33,541 nt of DNA from assembly GCA_031270335.1 (NCBI GenBank), contig JAISXV010000103.1, positions 1 to 33,541 on the forward strand, given 5' to 3'. This document shows, in pieces, positions 24,337-33,539 of this stretch (its first letter is position 1; the number at the start of each line of letters is the position of its first letter). Below the pieces are notes generated by a model. It made no database searches and was not told the origin of the DNA. It worked only from the letters and a program-made list of their open reading frames with translations. Position numbers and translations under genes: made by a program. The stretch comes from Prevotellaceae bacterium. Its GTDB lineage: Bacteria > Bacteroidota > Bacteroidia > Bacteroidales > UBA932.

Positions 24337-25194
24337 ATGGAAGTTTACGACATCATAAACACAGAACGGAAGCCTTTACTAAAAGGTTGGATTAGAGCAT
24401 TATTGATTATAATACCGTTCTTTATATTTACCGGCGTTTTCGAGGTTATCGGATATTTTGTACTGGGACTGCAAGACGCCAAATCGAAAACATTTACTGA
24501 AACAACTATATCACAAATAATTAGTACTGCCGGCACATTTCTTCTTATTTATATTTTCACTCGTTTTATTGACCGAAAAGATTTCAAAAGTGTTGGTTTT
24601 CAGTTAAAAGGTTATACGAAAGATATTTTTTCAGGAATTGTTTTAGGAGCAGTAATAATGACTGTCGGTTTTTTAATCTTGCTGGCATTGAATGAGATAA
24701 AAGTTACGGACGTCGTTTTTAATATTTATAACTTATTTATAAGTATTGTTTTGTTTGTGTTTGTGGCATTCAACGAAGAAGTGTTTTTGCGAGGTTATGT
24801 TCTTAACAATTTTCTTCAGTCGATGAATAAATATTTGGCGTTGATACTTAGTTCGCTGATATTCTCGCTTTTACACATATTTAATCCGAATTTTGATTTG
24901 ATGAGTTTTGCAGGGATATTCCTGGCGGGAATATTACTTGGAATTTCGTATATATACACTAAAAATCTCTGGTTTCCAATTGCTTTGCATTTCAGTTGGA
25001 ATTTTTTTCAAGGGACGGTTTTTGGTTTCGAAGTAAGTGGACTGTCGATGTATTCTATTATTAATCAAGATACTGTAGAGAACAATCTGTTGAATGGAGG
25101 CGAATTTGGATTCGAGGGTTCAATTCTCTCTCATATATTTATTGTAATCGCCACTTTACTGATATGGCAGTTCGCAAAAAAACTTGAAAATTAA
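24337..25194 (+). CDS. CPBP family intramembrane glutamic protease
   Basis: The 285-residue protein is a multi-pass membrane protein of the CPBP/Abi (CAAX protease-like) family. It has the full motif set: Glu147-Glu148-xxx-Arg152 in 'NEEVFLRGYV', His180 in 'SLIFSLLHIFNP', and 'HFSWNFFQG' with His218 and Asn222. About eight hydrophobic segments are visible. Family members cleave within the membrane; some process prenylated or peptide substrates and some act in bacteriocin self-immunity. No bacteriocin gene is present here, so a housekeeping envelope role is more likely. It starts 4 bp after the DUF4296 gene and ends just before a promoter. Confidence 0.9.
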   Translation: MEVYDIINTERKPLLKGWIRALLIIIPFFIFTGVFEVIGYFVLGLQDAKSKTFTETTISQIISTAGTFLLIYIFTRFIDRKDFKSVGFQLKGYTKDIFSGIVLGAVIMTVGFLILLALNEIKVTDVVFNIYNLFISIVLFVFVAFNEEVFLRGYVLNNFLQSMNKYLALILSSLIFSLLHIFNPNFDLMSFAGIFLAGILLGISYIYTKNLWFPIALHFSWNFFQGTVFGFEVSGLSMYSIINQDTVENNLLNGGEFGFEGSILSHIFIVIATLLIWQFAKKLEN

Positions 25195-25200
25195 GGGTTT

Positions 25201-25254
25201 TTTGTTAAAAAATATAAAATAATTGTATCTTTGGAACAAAATTTGCTACATTTG
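25201..25254 (+). promoter_or_regulatory. porT: Tandem promoter elements upstream of porT
   Basis: TTTG at 25201-25204 and TATCTTTG at 25226-25233 are 21 bp apart, a consensus Bacteroidetes promoter. A second -7 match, TACATTTG, lies at 25247-25254. The start of the coding region is 25 bp further on. Confidence 0.7.
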
Positions 25255-25279
25255 CATCTAAATTGAATAGATTAAAATT

Positions 25280-26059
25280 TTGACAGGAATAAAAAACATA
25301 TTAGTCGTAGCATTTCTTTTTTGTGTGTGTCAGTCTAACGCTCAGATATGGTGGGAGAAGCGAACTCCGCATACTTCTGTTTGGGAGTATCCTCGCTCTA
25401 ACTCAATGAATCTGCTCGACAGAGAATATTCACGCAATATCCATTTCGGTTTCGCTCTGGGACTTAATGCTTTCGATTTTTCGCGGATACAAAATTCGGG
25501 CAACACGGTTTCCATTCCGGGACAGGGAAATGTCGTACTTTATACCGATTTGATTCATCTGAAACCGGGATTCAGCATCAATGCAATTGCCGATTATCGT
25601 TTAGTAACAAATCTCGACATTCGTTTTATTCCGGGTATTTTCTTCGGACAGAGACAATTGGACTTTTATCGTCGCGACACGAGAGGACTTGTCAAATCAA
25701 TGTCTATTGCGTCTAACTACCTGGAATTTCCGGTTATCATCAAATACAGCGCCGACCGGTTCACTAATTTCAGACCTTACGTTCTCACCGGACTGAACGC
25801 AAGAGTCAATCTTAGCAATTCAATAAACATGGATTCAGAGCGTTATATCGAACTGCGAAAACTCGAACCTTTTGCTGAAATCGGTCTGGGATTCGATTTT
25901 TATTTTGACTATTTTCGCATGGGAATCGAATTTAAACTCTCCGCAGGCTTGCTCAATTGTCTGACCAACACCGAAGCCACTGGTAATGAATTTTATCGAC
26001 GGTCGTTAAAATCAATTCATTCGAATACAATAGGATTTACAGTCAGTTTTGAATTATAA
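25280..26059 (+). CDS. porT: PorT-like outer-membrane beta-barrel protein (type IX secretion associated)
   Basis: The 259-residue protein has a signal peptide ('NILVVAFLFCVCQSNA', cleaved near SNA-Q). An eight-strand-type barrel region begins 'NIHFGFALGLNAFDFS' and contains 'YRLVTNLDIRFIPGIFFGQR' and 'LEFPVIIKYSA'. This is the PorT pattern known from Porphyromonas, where PorT is needed for type IX secretion. An in-frame stop at 25268 leaves no upstream ATG, and the first in-frame ATG is 40 codons in, beyond the signal peptide. TTG at 25280 is therefore the best start, with ATT at 25271 or 25277 as alternatives. A consensus promoter lies just upstream. A generic outer-membrane-barrel function cannot be excluded. 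Confidence 0.8.
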   Translation: MTGIKNILVVAFLFCVCQSNAQIWWEKRTPHTSVWEYPRSNSMNLLDREYSRNIHFGFALGLNAFDFSRIQNSGNTVSIPGQGNVVLYTDLIHLKPGFSINAIADYRLVTNLDIRFIPGIFFGQRQLDFYRRDTRGLVKSMSIASNYLEFPVIIKYSADRFTNFRPYVLTGLNARVNLSNSINMDSERYIELRKLEPFAEIGLGFDFYFDYFRMGIEFKLSAGLLNCLTNTEATGNEFYRRSLKSIHSNTIGFTVSFEL

Positions 26060-26064
26060 ATGAT

Positions 26065-26898
26065 ATGATAATGGAAAATAAAGATATATTGATAGTTATA
26101 CCGGCGAGATATGATTCGTCGCGCTTACCTGGCAAACCTTTGGTGAAAATCAAAGGAATAGAAATGATTAAACGGGTTGCATCCATTGCCGCCCGCGTGT
26201 GCGACAGAAACGCCGACTGCTCATATATTGTTGCTACCGACGACGATAGAATCGTAAACTTCTGCAACGACAACAATATCAACGTCATTCTCACATCAAA
26301 AGATTGCAGAAACGGAACGGAAAGATGCCGGGATACTGTTGAACGTCTGAAACTTAGTCCGAAACTCATTATCAATCTGCAAGGCGACAATCCGCTTTGT
26401 CCGCCATGGGTTGTTCAGGACATCATCGATGAATGGAAAAGGATTGACGCTGACGTATATACGCCTGCCGTCCGCCTCAGTTGGGACGAATACGACAAAC
26501 TGATTGCTTCGAAAAAAGAAACTCCATTTTCGGGAACGACTGTCGTCGAAGACAAAAACGGATTTGCACTCGCTTTTTCGAAAAACGTAATTCCCGCGAT
26601 ACGTAAACCCGAACAGGCAAGAAATATCTTGAAAACCAGTCCTGTAATACGTCATATCGGTCTGTATGCCTACTCTTTCCAAACACTGAAAGAATATGAC
26701 GACAACGAAGAATCGCTATATGAAAAAAACTGTATCGAAGGTCTTGAACAGATGCGTTTCCTATACAATGGCTACAAAATCAAACTCGTAACCACCGACT
26801 ACCGCGGACGGGAAACTACAAGCGGAGTAGATTCTGCCGAAGACGTCCGGCGTGTCGAAGAAATTATTGAAAAATATGGGGAACCGGACGACAAATAA
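26065..26898 (+). CDS. CMP-KDO synthetase-like cytidylyltransferase
   Basis: The 277-residue protein belongs to the KdsB/CMP-sugar synthetase group, which activates a nonulosonic or octulosonic acid with CTP. It has 'IPARYDSSRLPGKPL' at the CTP site, 'INLQGDNPLCPP' with metal ligand Asp108, 'RHIGLYAYS', 'LEQMRFLYNGYKI', and 'GVDSAEDV' with the second metal Asp256. Canonical KdsB reads QGDEP and SGTDR where this one reads QGDNP and NGTER, so it may be a divergent paralogue using a different sugar acid. ATG codons at 26065 and 26071 are both possible starts. It follows porT by 5 bp, and both serve the cell envelope. The gene symbol is withheld because the substrate is unsure. Confidence 0.78.
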   Translation: MIMENKDILIVIPARYDSSRLPGKPLVKIKGIEMIKRVASIAARVCDRNADCSYIVATDDDRIVNFCNDNNINVILTSKDCRNGTERCRDTVERLKLSPKLIINLQGDNPLCPPWVVQDIIDEWKRIDADVYTPAVRLSWDEYDKLIASKKETPFSGTTVVEDKNGFALAFSKNVIPAIRKPEQARNILKTSPVIRHIGLYAYSFQTLKEYDDNEESLYEKNCIEGLEQMRFLYNGYKIKLVTTDYRGRETTSGVDSAEDVRRVEEIIEKYGEPDDK

Positions 26899-27001
26899 AA
26901 AATAGAATTTTATATCGTTTAAAACATGAAAGTTACGTTTTTTTGCTATCGAAAGGATCATAAAAAACGGTTTTTTTTGAAAAATTTGGAAAAATAAATT
27001 T

Positions 27002-27020
27002 TCGATTATTCGATAATCGA
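27002..27020. repeat. Inverted repeat upstream of dnaA
   Basis: TCGATTAT and ATAATCGA form perfect 8-bp arms around a 3-nt centre (TCG). The site is a candidate operator or short hairpin; it is not followed by a T-run, so it is not a typical terminator. Confidence 0.5.
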
Positions 27021-27118
27021 TGGAAAAAATCGCCAAATATCCCTCATAAGTTCTATAATTAACAATCACATATAACTAATCTGCTATCTATTAATAATAT
27101 AATTTTTTTTTCGTTTCC

Positions 27119-27160
27119 ATTTTTTTGATAAAAAGCACGATATAATTTTTTTGATAAAAA
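27119..27160 (+). repeat. Perfect 16-bp direct repeat upstream of dnaA
   Basis: The sequence ATTTTTTTGATAAAAA occurs at 27119-27134 and again at 27145-27160, with a 26-bp period. The second copy ends 14 bp before the -33 element of the dnaA promoter. It might bind a regulator or act as a bent or easily melted tract. The low complexity of the region means chance must be weighed. Confidence 0.6.
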
Positions 27161-27174
27161 CAAGTAAAAAAAAT

Positions 27175-27205
27175 TTTGTAAAATAAATTTTTCTCACCAA
27201 CTTTG
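27175..27205 (+). promoter_or_regulatory. dnaA: Probable dnaA promoter
   Basis: TTTG at 27175-27178 and CAACTTTG at 27198-27205 are separated by 19 bp. The -7 element differs from TAnnTTTG only at its first base. The dnaA start is 25 bp downstream. Confidence 0.6.
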
Positions 27206-27230
27206 CCGGATAAAAGTAAAAAAAATATCA

Positions 27231-28652
27231 ATGGAAGCGTATAGACAAGTTTGGGCTAATTGCCTGCAAATAATTAAGGATAATGTAGATAAGGGCGCTT
27301 ATGATACATGGTTTGCGCCGATAACTCCGTCGCGGTTGACTGACAACGTGTTGACAATCGAAGTGCCGACTCCGTTCTTTTACGAGTTTCTGGAAGAGCA
27401 TTATATCGATCTGTTGAGAAAAACTCTCCGAAAAGAATTAGGAAACTCAGCAAAACTCGAATACAGCGTCAAAGTTGTCAACGGCGCGCCTACATTCACG
27501 TATCCGGCACAAAACAAACCGAATTTAACAAACAGGAGCATCCCGTATCCCTATCCGAGTACACAGGACGAACCGAAAATCGTCAATCCTTTTACTATTC
27601 CCGGATTGAAAAAGTTGGAGATAGACCCTCAACTCAATCCGAACTATAATTTTACCAATTTCGTCGAAGGAGAATGTAACAGTCTGGCTCGTTCCGCCGG
27701 TTTGACCATTGCCCAAAATCCGGGTAAAACAGCTTTTAATCCGATGTTTATCTACGGTAATTCGGGTTTGGGAAAGACACACCTGTCGCAGGCTATCGGA
27801 ATAGAAATCAAGGAAAAACATCCCGATAAAATCGTCATATACGTTGATGCGCGAAAGTTCGAATCACAATACATCGACGCCGCTGTAATGAAAAATAAAG
27901 TAAACGATTTTCTTTATTTCTATCAAATGATGGATGTGCTTATCATTGACGACGTCCACGAATTTGCAGGCAAAACAAAAACGCAAAACGCTTTCTTCCA
28001 TATATTCAACCATCTGCACCAGATGGGTAAACAACTGATTTTGACTTCCGACAAACCTCCCGTTGAACTCCAAGGAATGGAACAACGTTTGCTGTCACGT
28101 TTCAAATGCGGACTTTTCGCCGAACTGAAAACGCCCGATTTGGCTACTCGCATCGCTATTCTCAACAAAAAAATATACAACGACGGAATAATAATTAGCG
28201 ATGAAGTAATAGAATATCTTGCGTCGAATATCACAAACAATATCAGGGAGTTGGAAGGAGCGTTAGTGTCGGTGCTTGCCCAATCGACCTTGATTAAAAA
28301 GGAGATAACCATCGCCCTCGTTGCCGACATGCTGGATAAACTCGTAAACACCGCAAGAAGAGAAATATCCATCGACGAAATCAAGCAAACCGTATGCGAT
28401 TTTTTTGCATTGCCCTACGACAAAATTGTATCCAAATCAAGAAAAAGAGAAATTGTTCTGGTTCGACAAATCGCTATGTATCTGAGTAAAAATCATACTA
28501 ATTATTCTACTGCTCAAATCGGCGACCAAATCGGAAAAAAAGACCATACTACGGTTATACATTCAATTAGAGCTATTCAGAACATGATTGATACTGATAA
28601 AGTATTCAAAAAAACAATGCAAAATTTGGAAAAAAAATTGATTGGATATTGA
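27231..28652 (+). CDS. dnaA: Chromosomal replication initiator protein DnaA
   Basis: DnaA binds oriC and melts it to start replication. The 473-residue protein has all four domains. The N-terminal oligomerisation domain is at 1-80, starting 'MEAYRQVWANCLQIIKDNVD'. A variable Pro-rich linker spans about 85-135. The AAA+ domain has Walker A 'GNSGLGKT' (176-183) and Walker B 'VLIIDDVHEF'. The C-terminal DNA-binding domain carries the signature 'KKDHTTVIHSIRAI' near 436-449. Its length is typical. It has its own promoter and a repeat-bearing upstream region, but dnaN and other replication genes do not follow, as is usual in Bacteroidota. Confidence 0.98.
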   Translation: MEAYRQVWANCLQIIKDNVDKGAYDTWFAPITPSRLTDNVLTIEVPTPFFYEFLEEHYIDLLRKTLRKELGNSAKLEYSVKVVNGAPTFTYPAQNKPNLTNRSIPYPYPSTQDEPKIVNPFTIPGLKKLEIDPQLNPNYNFTNFVEGECNSLARSAGLTIAQNPGKTAFNPMFIYGNSGLGKTHLSQAIGIEIKEKHPDKIVIYVDARKFESQYIDAAVMKNKVNDFLYFYQMMDVLIIDDVHEFAGKTKTQNAFFHIFNHLHQMGKQLILTSDKPPVELQGMEQRLLSRFKCGLFAELKTPDLATRIAILNKKIYNDGIIISDEVIEYLASNITNNIRELEGALVSVLAQSTLIKKEITIALVADMLDKLVNTARREISIDEIKQTVCDFFALPYDKIVSKSRKREIVLVRQIAMYLSKNHTNYSTAQIGDQIGKKDHTTVIHSIRAIQNMIDTDKVFKKTMQNLEKKLIGY

Positions 28653-28787
28653 GAACTGGAAATATACCGTTGAAAAATAACTGCAATGTTTTGTATTTAT
28701 TCATGTAATTGACTGTGTTAAACTAAAATTTAATCAAATTTTGTGGTGAATATAATATAACAAATTTAGTATAACAATATAAGTATT

Positions 28788-31208
28788 ATGAACTCAAGAA
28801 TAATTTTAGCAGCGACAGTAGTATTATTTATGCTGCAACAGGTAAAAATCTCTGCGCAAGTTGCCGACCTTGACGGAGGACCAATGGGAATCGAACGCGT
28901 AGCGATGTGTGTCGGTTCGCCGATTCCGTATCTTTCGACGCCTCCGAAAGACAGTCTTCTCCCGAACTGGGTACAGATTGACCTTGGCGCTGTTTATCCC
29001 GTCGAAGCGGTGAAACTGTATCCTTATTTTCAAGATCAAGCCTGGCCCGGAGCGCATTCGCATAATTTTCCTGTCCGTTTCCGTATCGAAGCGGCGGGAA
29101 GCGAAGCGTTTGCCAATTCATACACGGTGATAGACCAGACAAAATTCGATTTTGTCAGTTATCCGTTGGAAATTAAGACTTACAAACTTCCACAACCGGT
29201 ACAGGCGCGTTATGTACGGCTGACGGTTTTCAAGCCGGACGTCTTTGAACTTTGGCGTTTCGAAGTGATTTCGGAAGGAAAGGACGTCGCCGAAGGCAAG
29301 ACGCTCGCTGATTCCAATAATGGTAATCTGGGGAAACATTTCCTGTTGCGTCCGCAACGTCCCGTCGGCGAAAACGTATGGTTCGACCATCCCGAACAGG
29401 TTACAGCTCCGGAAACATGGAAGCCTGTCAAAGCGCCGTTGAAAACTCCTCGTAGCGGTGTGACTGTCGGAGGACTGTTTAAACAGACCTTAGACAAAAA
29501 TATCCATTACCTGTTTAACTCGTTCAGCGTACATGATATGGCGCACAATTTCCTCGAACGTGCGAATAAAGACGTCGGAAGAACATTCGAAGGTCCCAGC
29601 AGTTGGTTTACACGCGGACTGGGCGGCTCTATCGCCGGGCGTTTCCTGATGGGCGCCGGAAATACGTTGCGCTGGCAAAGCGACGAAGAACTGCGTCGCC
29701 GGATGGATGAACTAATTGATTATATCGAAATATGCGCTACTCCCGAAGGATATATCCACGGCTACGCCGAACGTACTATCCTGCAAGGACAAAACAATGG
29801 CTACGCACGCGGCTGGATTTCACAGGGACTTGTCGAAGCGGGAGTTGCCGGCAATCCGAAAGCCTGGCAACTGTTACGCCGTAGCGGTGATTGGTTCAAT
29901 TCCTGTCCGTATTTGCCCGAAATGATGTTTCGCGTCCCTATCGGCAATCAAGGAATGGTGGCAAACTCCCGGACCTACCTTGATACCGACATCGGCGTAC
30001 CAGCTGATATTCAGGTCTTACAACGATATTTTCAACTCAATTTCTGGCTCGACCAACTCATCGAGCGCGACCCGTCGGCTATCTGGCAATATCAATACGA
30101 ACGCGTTCACAGTTACCTCATCATCGTGCTGAACGCCTACATGGACATGTACATGGCTACCGGCGACCAATATTATCTGAAAGCGATGCATGGAGCCTGG
30201 GATATCTTTCACGAACATTTTACGCATACCGGCGGCAGTATCAGCGTGATTGAATCCTATACCTTTCCGCCGCGTCAGTTTCCGCCAAAATCCTATCATT
30301 TAAGAATGAGTACCGGCGAGTTGTGCGGAAATGTTTTCTGGGCGGTGTTTAACGAGCAGTTGCGTGTTCTGTATCCCGATAACGGAGAAAAATATGTTGC
30401 CGAAATCGAAAAGAGTATCTACAATATTGGCATTGCCAATCAAGACCGTGACAATGGGAACATTCGCTATCATGCGCGTCTTATCGGTAAAAAGGAAAAC
30501 GGCGGCTGCGGAGGCTCGTGTTGCGAAGGTCAGGGAACGCGGCTGTACGGGATGTTGCCGGAGTTTGTGTATAAGATTGCTGTTGATGGTCTTTATGTTG
30601 ATTTATTCAACGAATCGTCAATCGAATGGGAACAGGACGGCAAAAAACTTTCGCTGCATCAACACAGCGATTTTCCGTTGAATCCCGAAGTGAAACTGCA
30701 TTTCGAACTCACAGCGCCGGTTAAAAGCAAGATTCGTGTCCGTGTACCCTCGTGGGCTTCGTCGAAGATGGATATCTTTGTGAACGGCAAGAAAGCCGCT
30801 ACAGGAAATGCCGGCTCTTATGTTACGCTCAATCGCACGTGGAACAATAACGACGTCGTCAGTTTTACTCTGCCGATGGATTTTCGTATGACAAAATACG
30901 CCGGCGTCACCGATGATTTTACAGGAAAAGAGGCTTACGCTCTGGAATATGGTCCGTTGCTGATGGGACTTGTCGGCGACGAGGTCAAAAACGGCATTTT
31001 CAATCTTCCGTTTGCTGTAAACGAATTGAAATCAAAACTGAAACCGGTAGCCGGAAAACCGTTACATTTCAACGTCGAAGGAACAAACGGTGTTGAATAT
31101 GTTCCGTATTACGAAATCCACAAAGAAACGTTTACCTGTTATCCGTTTTTTACGACGAAATTCTCATCATTCCAAATACAATCTCGAAGTTCTATTTTAC
31201 CTTCATAA
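28788..31208 (+). CDS. Secreted GH127-type (DUF1680) beta-L-arabinofuranosidase-like glycosidase with N-terminal discoidin-like domain
   Basis: The 806-residue protein has a signal peptide ending near 'KISAQ'. A discoidin-like beta-sandwich spans about 30-165 ('[20 protein letters not shown]', '[10 protein letters not shown]'). The DUF1680 (alpha/alpha)6-barrel covers about 225-600, with a beta-sandwich tail after it. Catalytic and zinc-type residues of GH127 are visible: Glu511 and Cys513 in 'GELCGN', and Cys578-Cys579 in 'GGSCCEGQG', with Glu489 as a possible fourth ligand. Family enzymes release L-arabinofuranose, though some members differ. The natural end would be near 'ETFTCYPF'; about 17 further residues are read through the 3' end of the convergent hisA. 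No SusC/SusD genes flank it, so it is not in an obvious polysaccharide-utilisation locus. The 135-bp upstream gap shows no clear promoter match. Confidence 0.87.
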   Translation: MNSRIILAATVVLFMLQQVKISAQVADLDGGPMGIERVAMCVGSPIPYLSTPPKDSLLPNWVQIDLGAVYPVEAVKLYPYFQDQAWPGAHSHNFPVRFRIEAAGSEAFANSYTVIDQTKFDFVSYPLEIKTYKLPQPVQARYVRLTVFKPDVFELWRFEVISEGKDVAEGKTLADSNNGNLGKHFLLRPQRPVGENVWFDHPEQVTAPETWKPVKAPLKTPRSGVTVGGLFKQTLDKNIHYLFNSFSVHDMAHNFLERANKDVGRTFEGPSSWFTRGLGGSIAGRFLMGAGNTLRWQSDEELRRRMDELIDYIEICATPEGYIHGYAERTILQGQNNGYARGWISQGLVEAGVAGNPKAWQLLRRSGDWFNSCPYLPEMMFRVPIGNQGMVANSRTYLDTDIGVPADIQVLQRYFQLNFWLDQLIERDPSAIWQYQYERVHSYLIIVLNAYMDMYMATGDQYYLKAMHGAWDIFHEHFTHTGGSISVIESYTFPPRQFPPKSYHLRMSTGELCGNVFWAVFNEQLRVLYPDNGEKYVAEIEKSIYNIGIANQDRDNGNIRYHARLIGKKENGGCGGSCCEGQGTRLYGMLPEFVYKIAVDGLYVDLFNESSIEWEQDGKKLSLHQHSDFPLNPEVKLHFELTAPVKSKIRVRVPSWASSKMDIFVNGKKAATGNAGSYVTLNRTWNNNDVVSFTLPMDFRMTKYAGVTDDFTGKEAYALEYGPLLMGLVGDEVKNGIFNLPFAVNELKSKLKPVAGKPLHFNVEGTNGVEYVPYYEIHKETFTCYPFFTTKFSSFQIQSRSSILPS

Positions 31209-31876
31209 ATCGCTTTACCGATTATAACGCCTTCGCAACCTGTATTTTTGAGTAAGATGATGTCGTCGATACACGAAACGCCTCCGCTTGCTATCAGGTT
31301 TACAGACGTTTCACGTAAAATATCACTGTAGAGTTCTGTTGCCGCGCCCTGTAACATTCCGTCCTTGCCGATGTCGGTACAGATAACGTATTTAATTCCA
31401 TTTGCTTCGTGCTGTTTGATGAACTCCACGACGTCGATGGAAGAACTTTGCGTCCAGCCATGAGTAGATATTTTCCGATCGATGGCGTCGGCGCCGAGAA
31501 TGATTTTCCCGGATCCATATTGCGAAAGCCATTTGAGAAAGATTTCGGGATTTTTGACGGCGATGCTTCCGGCAGTGATCTGGTTAGCGCCACATTCGAA
31601 CGCTGTTTTCAGGTCGTCGTCGCTTTTCAGACCACCCCCGAAATCGACTTTGAGAGACGTCCGGGTTGCGATTTGTTCCAAAATCTTATGATTGACAATG
31701 TGATTTGACTTTGCGCCGTCGAGATCGACAAGATGAAGATACTTGATTCCGGCGGCTTCAAACTCCTTCGCGACCTCCAAAGGATTTTCGTTATAAATCT
31801 TTTTTGTTGCATAATCGCCTTTTGTCAGGCGGACGCATTTGCCTTCTATTATGTCAATTGCAGGAATCAGTCTCAT
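31139..31876 (-). CDS. hisA: Phosphoribosylformimino-AICAR ribotide isomerase
   Basis: HisA catalyses the Amadori rearrangement of ProFAR to PRFAR, the fourth step of histidine synthesis. The 245-residue TIM-barrel protein has catalytic Asp8 in '[13 protein letters not shown]' and Asp130 in '[10 protein letters not shown]'. Phosphate-binding loops are '[11 protein letters not shown]' and '[10 protein letters not shown]'. The start overlaps the hisH stop by 4 bp (ATGA). Its last 70 bp overlap the 3' end of the convergent glycosidase gene. Operon order is hisB, hisH, hisA; hisF and hisI would be expected next but the strand ends here. Confidence 0.97.
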   Translation of the reverse strand: MRLIPAIDIIEGKCVRLTKGDYATKKIYNENPLEVAKEFEAAGIKYLHLVDLDGAKSNHIVNHKILEQIATRTSLKVDFGGGLKSDDDLKTAFECGANQITAGSIAVKNPEIFLKWLSQYGSGKIILGADAIDRKISTHGWTQSSSIDVVEFIKQHEANGIKYVICTDIGKDGMLQGAATELYSDILRETSVNLIASGGVSCIDDIILLKNTGCEGVIIGKAIYEGKIELRDCIWNDENFVVKNG

Positions 31877-32451
31877 AATGCAAGAAAATTTTTCAATATC
31901 CGCTCCCCTGTCGAAGCCGATTTTTCGGGATGAAACTGGGTTGCGTAAAAATTATTTTTGTTGATTGCCGCCGCAAACGGCACGATATAATCGCAAACAG
32001 CAATGGTTTCCGGACAGATTTCGGCATAATAACTGTGTACGAAATAGAAATCGTGGACAGGCTCTATTCCCTTGAACAGTGGCGATTTGAGGTCTGTAAG
32101 ACTGTTCCATCCGATATGCGGAACTATGTCGAGAGGCGGAAACAACTTCACTTTCGTGTCGAATATTCCAAGACATTCGGCATCGCCCTCTTCCGACGAT
32201 CGACACATCAGTTGCAAGCCGAGACATATCCCCAAAACGGGCTGTTTCAGTTCGGGTATCAAAGTGTGAATGTTTTCATTACGAAGATAGTTCATTGCCG
32301 AACTTGCTTCGCCGACGCCCGGAAAAATCACTTTATCGGCAGAGAGTATTTCGTCTTTATCGTCGGTGATTTTGCAGGAACAGCCTAACCGGTCGAGCGC
32401 ATTTTTCACCGACGCTGTATTGCCTGCGTTATACTTGATTATTGCTATCAT
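31873..32451 (-). CDS. hisH: Imidazole glycerol phosphate synthase, glutaminase subunit
   Basis: HisH hydrolyses glutamine and channels ammonia to HisF for making imidazole glycerol phosphate. The 192-residue class I glutamine amidotransferase has nucleophile Cys76 in '[10 protein letters not shown]'. The His174 and Glu176 partners lie in 'ATQFHPEKS', completing the triad. Length is normal. Both ends overlap neighbours by 4 bp, giving translational coupling to hisB and hisA. The partner hisF is not in the window. Confidence 0.97.
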   Translation of the reverse strand: MIAIIKYNAGNTASVKNALDRLGCSCKITDDKDEILSADKVIFPGVGEASSAMNYLRNENIHTLIPELKQPVLGICLGLQLMCRSSEEGDAECLGIFDTKVKLFPPLDIVPHIGWNSLTDLKSPLFKGIEPVHDFYFVHSYYAEICPETIAVCDYIVPFAAAINKNNFYATQFHPEKSASTGERILKNFLAL

Positions 32452-33539
32452 AAACTTCCTTTTGTGCTTGGTATGTTATAGTTATCTGTTTGACGAACGG
32501 CGTATTTTACCGCTTTGGCGAAAGCTTTGAAGACGCCTTCGATTTTGTGATGTTCGTTGTCGCCTTCGGCTTTGATGTTGAGATTGCATTTAGCATTGTC
32601 GGAGAACGATTTGAAGAAGTGCATAAACATTTCGGTCGGGACTTCGCCGATTTTTTCGCGTCGAAATTCTGCTTCCCAGACAAGCCAGGGACGCCCTCCG
32701 AAATCGACGGCAACCTGAGCCAGGCAGTCATCCATCGGCAGGCAAAATCCGTAACGTTCAATGCCTTTCTTGCTTCCCAAAGCCTCAAGAAACGCTTGTC
32801 CGAGAGCAATGCCCGTGTCCTCAATCGTGTGATGTTCGTCGATGTGCAAATCGCCTTTTACACTGATAGTTAAATCCATGTTTCCGTGTCGGGCAATCTG
32901 TTCGAGTATATGGTCGAAAAAACCTAATCCGGTGGAGATATTGCTTTTACCGCTACCGTCGATGTTGAGACAGACGTCGATGTTTGTTTCCGCTGTTTTT
33001 CGGGAAACATGGGCGCAACGGGATATCTGTTTGAGATAAGCGTAGATTTTGCTCCATTCCGTAGTGGTCAAATCTGCATCGGGACAGGCGTCGGCGCTTA
33101 TCAGGATGGCTTTTGCCCCGAGATTTTTTGCGAGTTCCACGTCAGTCAGTCTGTCGCCAATCACAAACGAGTTTTTCAGGTCGTATCCTCCATGCAAATA
33201 TTTGTGTAACATGCCCGTACCCGGTTTTCGGGTCGGGAGATTTTCGTGCGGAAAACTTTTGTCGATATGTATATCCGCAAAAGTAATTCCTTCGTTTTCA
33301 AATGCACGGATGATTTTATTCTGCACAGGTAAAAAATCGTCTTCGGGAAATGATTCCGTCCCCAAGCCGTCCTGATTGGTAACCATTACAAGTTCGTAAT
33401 CAAGTTCTTTGGCGATTTTAGCGAGATTCTGAAAAACGCCCGGATAAAATTCAAGTTTCTCAAGACTGTCAACCTGATAATCCGTTGACGGCTCGATAAT
33501 CAAAGTCCCGTCACGGTCGATAAATAGTACTTTCTTCAT
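32448..33539 (-). CDS. hisB: Bifunctional histidinol-phosphatase / imidazoleglycerol-phosphate dehydratase
   Basis: The 363-residue fusion performs two steps of histidine synthesis. The N-terminal HAD phosphatase (about 1-165) has 'FIDRDGTL', with nucleophile Asp8 and acid/base Asp10. It also has 'TNQDGLG', and '[18 protein letters not shown]' as HAD motif IV. The C-terminal dehydratase (about 173-363) has the two Mn-binding His clusters 'DEHHTIED' (234-241) and 'EHHKIEG' (329-335). The HAD part lacks the zinc-binding cysteines of the E. coli enzyme: the region reads '[13 protein letters not shown]'. I recall this as usual for Bacteroidota. The ATG at 33539 is two bases from the window edge, so the gene is complete but its promoter is not seen. 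Confidence 0.96.
   Translation of the reverse strand: MKKVLFIDRDGTLIIEPSTDYQVDSLEKLEFYPGVFQNLAKIAKELDYELVMVTNQDGLGTESFPEDDFLPVQNKIIRAFENEGITFADIHIDKSFPHENLPTRKPGTGMLHKYLHGGYDLKNSFVIGDRLTDVELAKNLGAKAILISADACPDADLTTTEWSKIYAYLKQISRCAHVSRKTAETNIDVCLNIDGSGKSNISTGLGFFDHILEQIARHGNMDLTISVKGDLHIDEHHTIEDTGIALGQAFLEALGSKKGIERYGFCLPMDDCLAQVAVDFGGRPWLVWEAEFRREKIGEVPTEMFMHFFKSFSDNAKCNLNIKAEGDNEHHKIEGVFKAFAKAVKYAVRQTDNYNIPSTKGSL

Larger units (their letters stand above)
26899..27230. other. 332-bp AT-rich non-coding region upstream of dnaA
   Basis: No coding sequence is visible on either strand. The stretch holds an inverted repeat, a perfect direct repeat and the dnaA promoter, each listed separately. I looked for DnaA boxes (TTATCCACA and close variants, both strands) and saw none, so I do not call it oriC. 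An A-run/T-run pair at about 26962-26978 could act as a weak terminator after the cytidylyltransferase gene. Confidence 0.75.

Noticed and set aside
24337-25194. CPBP protease as a bacteriocin immunity gene
   Set aside because: No bacteriocin precursor or exporter is nearby; it is cotranscribed with general envelope genes.
26899-27230. Possible oriC beside dnaA
   Set aside because: The region is AT-rich with repeats, but no DnaA boxes were found on either strand, and Bacteroidota often keep oriC away from dnaA.
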